A DNA stretch of 64,000 bases from Thermococcus sp. 18S1 (GTDB taxonomy: Archaea > Methanobacteriota_B > Thermococci > Thermococcales > Thermococcaceae): NCBI RefSeq assembly GCF_012027645.1, contig NZ_SNUU01000001.1, positions 868,001 to 932,000 on the forward strand, written 5' to 3'. Of the stretch, positions 56,328 to 64,000 are shown piece after piece. The translations under genes and the position numbers were made by a program. The notes beneath the pieces are model-generated. The model was not told the origin of the DNA. It saw only the letters and a program-made list of their open reading frames with translations, and made no database searches. Position 1 is the first letter of the stretch, and every line of letters begins with the position of its first letter.

Positions 56328-56603
56328 TTGGGACACACGGTCTACTACATCACCAGAATTGATAGGTGGAAGGAGTTCAGGGGGTTCCTAAAGAAGGTCT
56401 GCGAAGGGCTCGGTTTCAGTTTCCTTGAGGGCGAAGATGCCGTCATAATTTTTCCAGAATGCCCTGGTGCCGAGCCCCTGGAGATAAAGAAGAGAGGTAA
56501 GGGGTTCGTCAAGACGAACCTAGTTGAGCCATGTCACTCGATATATCTCCTCATTCTTCATTCGGTTTCTTCCTTCGGCTCTGTCGAGCTCTGGGAGGAC
56601 TGA
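56328..56603 (+). CDS. Small protein of unknown function
   Basis: 91 residues starting with TTG 56328, after GGTGATAG and a TATA element (TTTTTAAAG, about 56290-56300). The product has an alpha-beta look (TVYYITRIDRWKEFRGFLKKV, then DAVIIFPECPGAEPLEI) with three cysteines and no signal or membrane span. Its 3' end overlaps the minus-strand membrane protein gene by 46 bp, which is unusual and suggests that one of the two ends may be eroded. No family recognised. Confidence 0.6.
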   Translation: MGHTVYYITRIDRWKEFRGFLKKVCEGLGFSFLEGEDAVIIFPECPGAEPLEIKKRGKGFVKTNLVEPCHSIYLLILHSVSSFGSVELWED

Positions 56604-57316
56604 TCCGTGAGATAGACCTCTATAATCCTTGTCGGAACCGCCCCCTTGAGCTTTCTGTCCTCCACGATAAGCTTCACCACCCGGCCGATCTCCAGATCCT
56701 CCACGGCATCGACCCAGTAGTGGCCGGGTTTGACGTTCGCCGCTATGTCGTCGTGCACAAAGACCTTGACGACGTCGCCTTTAATCTCTTCAACAACGCC
56801 GTAGGTGTAGTCCCTTCCGTATTTCTGCTTGAAGTACCACCTGAATGCCATGACGACCGCGAAGACGATCACAAGGTAGCCATAGTAGTAGTACACGGAG
56901 GTCGCTATCTGTTTCAACACAATATAACCCAAAAATGCCCCGAAGGATATTGCGAAGATTGAATAGTAAAAAACTCTATACGGGGAGACCTCTATGAAGA
57001 ACTCTTTATACTGAGTTATGTCATGTCTGATGTATAAAAGGTATAGTATCCCGAGTCCTATAATGTACAGGGGGTTATTCGTCAGCAATAGGGCTCCGAG
57101 ATTAACTAGCAGATACAGAAGGAACATTATTTGTAGCCTTAAGCTTAGGAGCTCATGGATGGTTAGGGGAGTTTTTGTTAGTTTTCTAATGAATTTAAAT
57201 TCGGGAGGATTCTCGGAGGGGGTAGGTAATAGAATTGATTTCAAGATTATTTTGAATCGAATGATACAGCGTTCTGTGAGGTATCCAACTAAGTACATGA
57301 ATTCTATTATCCTCAT
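56558..57316 (-). CDS. Membrane protein with C-terminal soluble beta domain (DUF2101-like)
   Basis: 252 residues from ATG 57316, because GGTGATCAAA lies directly before it. Two pairs of membrane spans are visible (about 60-95 and 115-165), after which a soluble domain follows (YGVVEEIKGDVVKVFVHDD to VVKLIVEDRKLKGAVPTRI), a small beta-barrel-like fold. It resembles the archaeal DUF2101 membrane proteins, with moderate certainty. It is the last gene of the prepilin operon, 16 bp after its neighbour, so a role in pilus assembly is possible. Confidence 0.7.
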   Translation of the reverse strand: MRIIEFMYLVGYLTERCIIRFKIILKSILLPTPSENPPEFKFIRKLTKTPLTIHELLSLRLQIMFLLYLLVNLGALLLTNNPLYIIGLGILYLLYIRHDITQYKEFFIEVSPYRVFYYSIFAISFGAFLGYIVLKQIATSVYYYYGYLVIVFAVVMAFRWYFKQKYGRDYTYGVVEEIKGDVVKVFVHDDIAANVKPGHYWVDAVEDLEIGRVVKLIVEDRKLKGAVPTRIIEVYLTDQSSQSSTEPKEETE

Positions 57317-57332
57317 TTTGATCACCCGATGC

Positions 57333-58412
57333 CTATGGTCCTAAAATTGCATCGCTGCTGGCTGAGTCTAGTATTATTCCATATTCTGAACCTGGAACTG
57401 GGACACCAGTTAGACACGGGGAACCGTCGATTGCACATTGGAGGTAATAATAGTCAATATTAGTTGAACTTGGGAGAGGGGTTCCCCCCAGTGATTTCAG
57501 GGCCTCAAGTAGGACGTTGTCCACTGAAGGCACAGTTAATGTCGCTAATCCAATGGGGAGAGGGGTTTTAATTCCCAGGTCTCTTTGGAACTCGTGAGCT
57601 AGGGACAGATAATGTTCGTGGGTCTGATAATTGATGTTGCCCTCAAAGCGTTCTAAGATTGAGGGATATATTACATTGTCCCCGTCTACTCCGATATAGC
57701 ATTGATCAAGTGCAGCATTGTCCAGTTCTGAGACATTGTAAAATCCGTATTCCGAGCTTGGGAAAGGTATTCTACATGGCTCTATCACACGAGTGTAAAG
57801 GCCATTTAGCTTTCTAGCAATATACGGATCTTCAACTCCTGAGATGCTTAGAATTGAGTACATATACCCACTTTGCGGTAGGTCTCCTTGGTATACCACC
57901 TTTCCAGAGGAGTCTTGGATAGTTATGTCTTTTATTTTTACCCTAACTGCTAGATGAAATGAGTCTAAAGGTGCTACTGTTATTTCCAAGTGATTGGAGA
58001 CGAATTCATCTGGATCGTTGGGTGTTATTGTCATCCCTTGGGCTTGGAGATATGTTACAACATTTCCAAACCAGTATTTAAGTGTGAACTTGTTTAGTTC
58101 GGTTTGTTTTACACCATTAATCTCTCCGTATACTATGAGGTCCTCCATGGTTTCAGAGGCATCGTTGACAAATCCATTGGAAATTACATACTCTGTCATC
58201 GTAAGATACGACTTCTTCATGCTGAGGTCAATTGCGTTTCTTAGATCCTCCTGCATGCCAAGGATGTCAAAGTACTCTCTTTCCACTTGTGTTCTCTCAT
58301 TCTGCGCGAAAATAATGCTGGAAGATGCACTCTCGTATGTGGCAAGAAGAAGTAGTAATGGTATCATGAGCAGTAAAATAGTTGTATTCAAAAGGAATGC
58401 CCGGTGTTTCAT
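57333..58412 (-). CDS. Prepilin-like secreted protein, 359 residues
   Basis: The N-terminus MKHRA-FLLNTTILLLMIPLLLLLATYE fits a class III (prepilin peptidase) signal: a short basic leader, cleavage after Ala, then an uninterrupted hydrophobic helix. The rest is a large extracellular domain with several cysteines (DQCYIGV, QCAIDGSPCLTG). It begins one base after the stop of the 865-residue gene. No specific family recognised. It is probably a minor pilin or adhesin subunit of the structure encoded by the operon. Confidence 0.75.
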   Translation of the reverse strand: MKHRAFLLNTTILLLMIPLLLLLATYESASSSIIFAQNERTQVEREYFDILGMQEDLRNAIDLSMKKSYLTMTEYVISNGFVNDASETMEDLIVYGEINGVKQTELNKFTLKYWFGNVVTYLQAQGMTITPNDPDEFVSNHLEITVAPLDSFHLAVRVKIKDITIQDSSGKVVYQGDLPQSGYMYSILSISGVEDPYIARKLNGLYTRVIEPCRIPFPSSEYGFYNVSELDNAALDQCYIGVDGDNVIYPSILERFEGNINYQTHEHYLSLAHEFQRDLGIKTPLPIGLATLTVPSVDNVLLEALKSLGGTPLPSSTNIDYYYLQCAIDGSPCLTGVPVPGSEYGIILDSASSDAILGP

Positions 58413-58413
58413 A

Positions 58414-61011
58414 TTATCCCCTCCATATCCTTAATGTTACCTCTATTGGGCCTAGTGACTTGGGAACGTTTTTAATGCCTATACTCTTTGCGGAGAGACC
58501 TTGGAGTCTAATAAGGATAGGATTGTTTTGGGTTCCCGGTAGTTCGGTGTAATCTTCTCTGGCCCCGAGTTGGATAAAGAGACGGAATATAGCATCGTCT
58601 AGGGCGTATTCCTCTGGGTTGAGTGAAGATGCTTTGATTTCAATGGGAGTCTCCCCTGGCTTACAGTTTCCAATTGTTACTGTATCTTGACCTAACTGCC
58701 CACTTAGATTATACCAATAGCTGAGTCTATATCCACAGGCTCCTTCTTGAGAGTACTTGGGGAATATATTGCCATATGGAACATATCCATAAAGGAAATA
58801 GCGGACGAGGGCTCTGCTATCATTGTATCTAAACGTATAATACGAGGAATCACTGATGATTTTAAACGTATTTTCCTGTCCTGGAACCATTATATTGGCC
58901 GTGAGTCTGCGGTATGCAACGCGTATTAGGTACAGATCTAGTGGGAACGTCAGGAAATTGTTTTCAGCATTTTGGCCCTCGTAGAGTTTTGTGGTCCCTG
59001 TGGGATAGGGCACAAAGTGGATGGCGCTCCATACATCCACATACCATGGAATAGCCTTTTCTGGAAGATAATACGAAAACTGCATGCCAGTGTACGTATC
59101 GGCATCCTGTGCCCAATCTGGTTGGTCTCCGGTTGGCTCTAGTATCCTAAGCTCTTCTTGAGGAATATAAAACCTGTTTATCTTGACATCACTGTCGTAT
59201 TGAACCCTTATGAATGAATTTGGATATCCGTATAACCTCCTATGGTTGCTCCATGAGGTGTTGTAGTCTTGGCCGGCGTATCTAATAACCCTATCCTCAT
59301 CGGGGTCGTAGTATGCATCGAGCAGTATAATCAGATTGAAATTCTTTTTATTGAGATCATCGAGGGTTGTGTATTGGAGGATCCCATTCAAAAGTGTTTC
59401 ACTGGGAATAACTAGTGTAGTTTTGTTGCCATCTAAGGTGGTGTTGATATATACTGGCTTCAACGTCGTTCCGTCTGAGTAGTATATTCTCACTTCATGG
59501 ATTCCTTCGACTGTGAGAGTGGCCTCGATACCCCTTATTTCTCCAGGGGCAAAAATGGAGTTGAGATAATAAATTCCAGTACAGGAGCTATTAACATCGT
59601 AGAGCTTAAGCAGCCCAGGATCTTGAACACTTGGGCTTGTGGTAGTGTATGTTAAATAGAGCCAGCTACCACTTCCAAATCCTATCTCATCATCACCATA
59701 ACTTCTGAAAACCGCTGTCACTTTGTTTGTGCCCCCGTGGAAGAATGAGCTTACATTCTGGTTGTATGGATTGCTTGGGTTCCCGTTGATCGTCACCATC
59801 ATTGTCTCGTATGTGGATCGTTGTGCAGCGTGCCACTGTCCATCTATTCCTGACGCGTCTGGGGGAAGAGCAACGTTAAATCCTATTTGAAGCGTGTTAT
59901 ACGGGGAGATGTAATACTCTGCTTCCGAAACAGTTAGCGCCTCCTGAGACACCTTTGAGCTGGAGATATACTCCTTTACAAACCATGTTTTTTTCCCGTG
60001 GCCTTCCCAATGTCCCGTCCAAACTACAGTCAGATAGACTTCATCGGGATACATCACGATATAATTGCCGTTAGGGTAGTAGTATGTTATACTCATGATT
60101 TGGTACTCTTCAGTTAACTGGTTTCCAGTTAGACTACGTGATAAATTAGTATACGCCTCTATTATAAGATACCCGCCGGAATATATTCTGAGCCGTCCGA
60201 TGCTACCGTCGGGATAGAAATCGTAGTCCACGGATGTTGCACCTAGGTTCTCGTTTATGTTAATAATTGAGGAGTTGTATCTGCCAATAAACTTAAACTG
60301 GCCCGAGTTTATTCTGTTTGTATCAAAACTCCAGTCGAACGGATGAGTAGCTTGATAGTAAAATGTGACCTGCTGAGGGCTAATCTCATAACTTTTCGGG
60401 TTAGGGTTGATACCTCCCGCAAGAACCCTTTGAATTCCTATTAACTCCCTCCTTACAAAAGATCCTTTTGTAAGCTGGGCTTTGGCCACGTATCCCCTGG
60501 GAAGAGTGTTCTTAACATATCCACTCACCATTGTTGTGGCAACTCCGACATCCTTTGCCTCTTGGTACGAATTATCAAACGTCAGAAATGGGCTGGTGTA
60601 GTCGTCAATGATTAATTGGTACTTATAGCCTTGGGATAGCGCTTGAAGTATGTATCCTAGGATAGTTTCGGCTTTTTCCTGGTAGGATGGCTCAGAAGGA
60701 ACGATATCGTTGATTGCCCAGTACGTTGCTGCGATGTCGAGAGGTGGCATGTCTGGCGTGACATAGGTTAGGTCTAGAGTTCCGTCTTTTATCCATGAAT
60801 CAATAACTGCGGGATCTACGAGTTGGTTAAGCCCCGCGGTTCTCATCGTCTCAAGGATATCTTGGGCGATAGCTTTGTTCCGGCTTTGGAGTGTGGGGGA
60901 ATAGACTTTTGAAGGGCTCCCTGTTATGGATACAATGCTTGCAATTATCATAAGTGTCAAGAGGAAAGAAAGAAGTGCATCAAGAGTGAATATAAACCCT
61001 TGTCGTTTCAT
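58414..61011 (-). CDS. Giant prepilin-like protein, 865 residues
   Basis: The N-terminus MKRQG-FIFTLDALLSFLLTLMIIASIV is a class III signal (leader KRQG, cleavage before Phe, hydrophobic helix with an early Asp). The following 830 residues are an extracellular, beta-rich domain full of Tyr, Asn and Ser, with N-glycosylation sequons. Most archaeal pilins are 100-200 residues, so this is exceptionally large; an adhesin carried at the pilus tip is a reasonable idea. It overlaps the 484-residue gene upstream by 4 bp. No family recognised. Confidence 0.75.
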   Translation of the reverse strand: MKRQGFIFTLDALLSFLLTLMIIASIVSITGSPSKVYSPTLQSRNKAIAQDILETMRTAGLNQLVDPAVIDSWIKDGTLDLTYVTPDMPPLDIAATYWAINDIVPSEPSYQEKAETILGYILQALSQGYKYQLIIDDYTSPFLTFDNSYQEAKDVGVATTMVSGYVKNTLPRGYVAKAQLTKGSFVRRELIGIQRVLAGGINPNPKSYEISPQQVTFYYQATHPFDWSFDTNRINSGQFKFIGRYNSSIININENLGATSVDYDFYPDGSIGRLRIYSGGYLIIEAYTNLSRSLTGNQLTEEYQIMSITYYYPNGNYIVMYPDEVYLTVVWTGHWEGHGKKTWFVKEYISSSKVSQEALTVSEAEYYISPYNTLQIGFNVALPPDASGIDGQWHAAQRSTYETMMVTINGNPSNPYNQNVSSFFHGGTNKVTAVFRSYGDDEIGFGSGSWLYLTYTTTSPSVQDPGLLKLYDVNSSCTGIYYLNSIFAPGEIRGIEATLTVEGIHEVRIYYSDGTTLKPVYINTTLDGNKTTLVIPSETLLNGILQYTTLDDLNKKNFNLIILLDAYYDPDEDRVIRYAGQDYNTSWSNHRRLYGYPNSFIRVQYDSDVKINRFYIPQEELRILEPTGDQPDWAQDADTYTGMQFSYYLPEKAIPWYVDVWSAIHFVPYPTGTTKLYEGQNAENNFLTFPLDLYLIRVAYRRLTANIMVPGQENTFKIISDSSYYTFRYNDSRALVRYFLYGYVPYGNIFPKYSQEGACGYRLSYWYNLSGQLGQDTVTIGNCKPGETPIEIKASSLNPEEYALDDAIFRLFIQLGAREDYTELPGTQNNPILIRLQGLSAKSIGIKNVPKSLGPIEVTLRIWRG

Positions 61012-62462
61012 TGGTTCTCACCCCCAAGGTCGTCCCACACCTCGGCTCTCAATAGGATACTGTCAAATTTTGGAGCAAGGAATGGCTCGAGGTTGGGGGT
61101 TATACTGATCTGAACAGAGGACCTATCCCATCTGGATATAGAATACATCCATAATCCTATTACTTCTCCCTCTGATCCACTACATAAATCTTTCAGTGGG
61201 ATACTTACTGAGGAATCTCCAGAATACCTCTTTATTTGTTTGTTTCCCTGGTATACCACAACTGCATTCAGCTTGCCATCTTGCTCGTTCCTGTATATTT
61301 TAAGTCCTGTCAACTGAGAGCCGCTTATAATCACAAACTCTATACTTCCGGCACTTTCAGGGGCAGATACTGTAAAGCTACCGCTCTCGGGTACCTGATA
61401 TTTTAGCCTACCGTAGATTAGGGGGTTTCTGTCAGAGGGGCCACCTGAGAGGTCATATTGAATCCTTCCGACAATTGAAATTCTCTCTGCGACCTCAGTC
61501 CATGGGGACCGCTTCTTTGAATCGTCTATCTCGTCTGGTTCAACCACTATTGCCCCGTTTATTACTGCGAACCGGTATGTAGCTTCTTTTTTCTCTATAA
61601 GTTCGTCATATGTCGTATACTTTGCCCATATCTCGGGGCGGGAGTTGTCATATGCAGTAACAGTTAAGACTACGTTTCCCTTTCCTGTGAACTTGAATGA
61701 ATACGGGCACTCGCCCCCTCCAAAATTCAGTTTGAAGTTGCTGGTTTCGGGACCGGTAATGTAAATTTCTATAGTTGAGTCGGCGGGGATAATGTAATTT
61801 TCAACGTATTTGCCCCTTTTTGCCTCGATGTATACCACTTGGCCGGTTACGAACTTTATATGGTCCCCCTCCATTAAATCAAGGTTGTTTCCTTTTTTGA
61901 GGTCGCAGATGGAGTCGTCTACGTAAGTAACACCATTACGCTGTATTTCCACGTAAGTTACGGTAAAGATGGTGTTTCCTTTTGAGTCTCCTGCCATCAT
62001 GAAATTTATGCCTGGGGGGTTGTCATTGGGATTCTCAAAGGTTTTGTTATATAGGTATACCGTGGGAAAGTCTCCTGTTATTCCGATTTGGAACTCTGAG
62101 AGGTAGCCTTCAAGAAGAACGTCTCGGTAGTTGGCCATCTTTGCAATAATTGTCTTTAGGATTTCTTTATAGTTGGAAAGAGCCTCCAGTTTGTAATAGT
62201 CTAAGGAATAAAGGCTGTTGTTTTCCCTCAATCCAATAACCTCTGTGTTTGAGGGATTGGTTGCCCAGTTGGCCGGTTCTCCTGGGCTCTTTGTCATGAT
62301 ATCGAGCACATTATCCGCTATGTTGGCTCGTTCGTACCATCCTAACATTGTGGTTATCTCGTTCTGCAGGGTACTCGAAGTACTGTTTACTGTGCCTAGG
62401 ATGAATATCACAAGAACTAATGCAAGCATTGCATCAAACGAAAATAACTGTGCCCTCCTCAT
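61008..62462 (-). CDS. Prepilin-like secreted protein, 484 residues
   Basis: The N-terminus MRRA-QLFSFDAMLALVLVIFILGTV fits a class III signal: RRA, cleavage before Gln, an acidic residue at position 6 of the mature form, then a hydrophobic helix. A large extracellular beta-rich domain follows (residues 30-484). It overlaps the neighbours on both sides by about 4 bp (ATGA type), so the operon is translationally coupled. No family recognised. Confidence 0.75.
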   Translation of the reverse strand: MRRAQLFSFDAMLALVLVIFILGTVNSTSSTLQNEITTMLGWYERANIADNVLDIMTKSPGEPANWATNPSNTEVIGLRENNSLYSLDYYKLEALSNYKEILKTIIAKMANYRDVLLEGYLSEFQIGITGDFPTVYLYNKTFENPNDNPPGINFMMAGDSKGNTIFTVTYVEIQRNGVTYVDDSICDLKKGNNLDLMEGDHIKFVTGQVVYIEAKRGKYVENYIIPADSTIEIYITGPETSNFKLNFGGGECPYSFKFTGKGNVVLTVTAYDNSRPEIWAKYTTYDELIEKKEATYRFAVINGAIVVEPDEIDDSKKRSPWTEVAERISIVGRIQYDLSGGPSDRNPLIYGRLKYQVPESGSFTVSAPESAGSIEFVIISGSQLTGLKIYRNEQDGKLNAVVVYQGNKQIKRYSGDSSVSIPLKDLCSGSEGEVIGLWMYSISRWDRSSVQISITPNLEPFLAPKFDSILLRAEVWDDLGGENQ

Positions 62463-62950
62463 GTTCTCACCACATTCACTTCGATTATTACAGTTTCCCC
62501 ATTGATATTTAGAGTCTGGTCAGTTACCTTTTGAGCATCAGTATTTCGGCTTATGTCATTCACAATGAATCTAAGGATATTGGTTTCAATCTGTTCTGGT
62601 TCCATGGCAACCATCCCCGAATACGAGATAGTGACTTTGACAGTCATTGTGTTCCCGGCTTTGCTTGTTGTGATGGATGTCACTCTGAATGCAGTGTATG
62701 TATAATCTGAGGCCGTTATAATGCTGTTGAGGGGATCGTAAATTCCATCTTTTGTATTAACGATCACTCCTGCGTTCAAGTATGTACATGCATGGGATGC
62801 GGAGGTTTTTACATAAGTGACAGTTGAAATCTCTCTGTTCTCATCGAGATATGCGGGAACGATAATTAGAATCCCTGTTAGGATTATTGCTGTAATAAAC
62901 AGAACCTCGACAGCAACTTGTCCCTTACGATGATGCCTGGAGCGTGACAT
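62459..62950 (-). CDS. Archaeal type IV pilin-like protein, 163 residues
   Basis: The start at ATG 62950 has GGAGGG upstream, inside the end of the preceding gene (26 bp overlap). The class III signal is RHHRKG-QVAVEVLFITAIILTGIL: cleavage after Gly, Glu at position 5 of the mature pilin and a hydrophobic helix. The remaining ~120 residues form a compact beta-rich head with one cysteine. Typical length of an archaeal pilin. Confidence 0.85.
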   Translation of the reverse strand: MSRSRHHRKGQVAVEVLFITAIILTGILIIVPAYLDENREISTVTYVKTSASHACTYLNAGVIVNTKDGIYDPLNSIITASDYTYTAFRVTSITTSKAGNTMTVKVTISYSGMVAMEPEQIETNILRFIVNDISRNTDAQKVTDQTLNINGETVIIEVNVVRT

Positions 62951-63377
62951 AGAGTTTTCCCTCCTTCTCGTTGTACGTAGCTACTATCCAGAATTCTTCC
63001 TGTCCTCTTTTGAGTACTACTGAGCTGGTCGCATATATCGGGACTGGACTCTTTTGGTATGTAGTATAGGTTTTGCCCTCAATGACTGCGGTTACTTTTA
63101 TCAAGTCTCCTGGATCTATTAGTGTTATTACAATACTGTCACTATCTGATTTCAAGGGGATTGGGGACTCTTTTTTTATTTTGAATCCATCTCCAACGGA
63201 GTAGCCTTTTACAACAGTGTCTCTAACATCCACGGAGAATATTTTAAGCCTGGTGGTGATATCAAATGTTCTAGCATGCCCTGTCTCAATATTGGCAATA
63301 TAGGCTATGTTAAGCATCGTGATGGCAATTAATGTAACTGCAAACAGGAAGTCAAGACTTACCTGGCCCCGCCTCAT
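62925..63377 (-). CDS. Archaeal type IV pilin-like protein, 150 residues
   Basis: ATG 63377 (MRRGQVSLDFLF) is preferred over the longer frame to 63443, which lies wholly inside the upstream gene. The signal is RRG-QVSLDFLFAVTLIAITML with Asp at position 5. The head domain is about 115 residues with alternating charged strands (IVITLIDPGDLIKVTAVIEG). It overlaps its downstream neighbour by 26 bp and starts near the stop of the first pilin. Confidence 0.83.
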   Translation of the reverse strand: MRRGQVSLDFLFAVTLIAITMLNIAYIANIETGHARTFDITTRLKIFSVDVRDTVVKGYSVGDGFKIKKESPIPLKSDSDSIVITLIDPGDLIKVTAVIEGKTYTTYQKSPVPIYATSSVVLKRGQEEFWIVATYNEKEGKLYVTLQASS

Positions 63378-63379
63378 CG

Positions 63380-63931
63380 TCACCCACCGGGCCTGATGTT
63401 TATTGTGATTTCGAGATAGTTGCCGGAGGTCTTGGTGCTCCATCCTTCATCCTCGCCGGGGTCCCACGTAACTACTATCCTTATGGACTTCGAAGGGAGG
63501 CCGTCTGAAAACGAGAGGTCATCGAAGTTTGCCAGGCTGTAGGGAACCTCTGTGGATACGGTGTTCTTATTTGCCCCGCTTGTAACAGAGCTGTCACCCA
63601 CCCATATAAGCACGGAGTCTTGGGTTCCTCCCATCGTCACCTTCGTGGAGCCAAAGGCCTTCTGGAGGTAATCCGGCTCGGCGAGGTATGTGACCTTTAC
63701 ATAGGTGGTGGACTTTGCACCGGGTCCTTGAGCGTACACCTGCGCTATGGTGCCGGCTATCGCGTTGGCGAGGCTCTTCTCCTCGAGGAGCACCTGCATT
63801 TTAAGGGTCTCCGTTGAAGTTGAACCCTGCTGGAACGTGATGCTGTTGACTGAATAGAGCAGAAGTATGAGCATTATCCCGAACACGAGCATGAATTCCA
63901 ATGACACCTGGCCACGTCTCGCAATCTTCAT
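63380..63931 (-). CDS. Archaeal type IV pilin-like protein, 183 residues
   Basis: First gene of the operon. The signal is MKIARRG-QVSLEFMLVFGIMLILLLYS with Glu at position 5, the best class III signal of the set. The head domain follows (about 150 residues). The start has GAGGGGAATGGT upstream and a TATA element at about 63969-63979. The pilin ATPase and platform protein that would be needed for assembly are not in this window. Confidence 0.86.
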   Translation of the reverse strand: MKIARRGQVSLEFMLVFGIMLILLLYSVNSITFQQGSTSTETLKMQVLLEEKSLANAIAGTIAQVYAQGPGAKSTTYVKVTYLAEPDYLQKAFGSTKVTMGGTQDSVLIWVGDSSVTSGANKNTVSTEVPYSLANFDDLSFSDGLPSKSIRIVVTWDPGEDEGWSTKTSGNYLEITINIRPGG

Positions 63932-63968
63932 ACCATTCCCCTCAATACTGGTATATCTTTGAACATCT

Positions 63969-63979
63969 ATTTAATGGTT
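63969..63979 (-). promoter_or_regulatory. TATA element of the prepilin operon
   Basis: CATTAAATAG on the minus strand lies about 40-48 bp before the ATG of the first pilin gene. No other promoter is obvious inside the seven-gene operon, whose genes overlap or nearly touch, so the whole block to 56558 may be one transcript. Confidence 0.45.
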
Positions 63980-64000
63980 GCCCTCGGATTTTTCGGCCGT

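Overview
The window reads as a piece of a Thermococcales chromosome, most likely a Thermococcus species. Pointers are an archaeal thermosome subunit, aEF-1 beta, Taw3 (wyosine tRNA modification), archaeal-type purine synthesis (PurP, PurS, split GMP synthase), class III prepilins, GGTGA/GGAGG ribosome-binding sites, TATA-type promoters and an intein-split Lhr helicase. No database could be searched; family names come from visible motifs and gene order.

Layout. (1) 1-2437: minus-strand surface-sugar genes (aminotransferase, hexapeptide acyltransferase, glycosyltransferase remnant), then tRNA-Glu(CTC) and tRNA-Ile(GAT). (2) 2438-6152: an accessory patch behind the tRNAs with hairpin-rich noncoding DNA, an AAA ATPase under a palindromic operator, and an AbiEi/AbiEii pair. 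(3) 6241-12471: zinc-ribbon protein with aEF-1 beta, a flippase, a TPR protein, the thermosome, and an ABC transporter. (4) 12506-17276: a frameshifted DUF104 antitoxin, then a precursor with a 16-cysteine C-terminal domain resembling halocin C8, followed by four paralogous membrane proteins in A-B-A-B order: a candidate archaeal bacteriocin locus. (5) 17290-23489: Taw3 and an SF1 helicase, a second AAA ATPase, a C/D box sRNA, a MATE transporter. (6) 23775-35736: guaB, a surface protein, nadB, a DUF104/PIN toxin-antitoxin pair, a DUF401 permease, nadA-nadC, pdxS-pdxT and a lone formate dehydrogenase-like subunit. (7) 35699-56172: a purine supercluster (purF, C, M, T, E, D, P, S, Q, L, P and both GMP synthase subunits), broken by an Lhr helicase module (with intein, metallophosphoesterase and a 55-residue protein) and an AT-rich M1-like peptidase. 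(8) 56328-63931: six tandem genes that all begin with a class III (prepilin) signal, plus a membrane protein.

How it fits together. The purine genes appear to form one regulon. The purC, purT, purD and purL promoters each carry two copies of an 18-bp palindrome (TTnACAT-N4-ATGTnAA) exactly 42 bp apart, with the TATA box at a fixed place between them. Related single sites lie before purF and guaB. pdxST has its own double palindrome. The strongest candidates for something undescribed are this operator architecture, the archaeocin-like locus with its membrane-protein quartet, and the prepilin operon that includes an 865-residue member.
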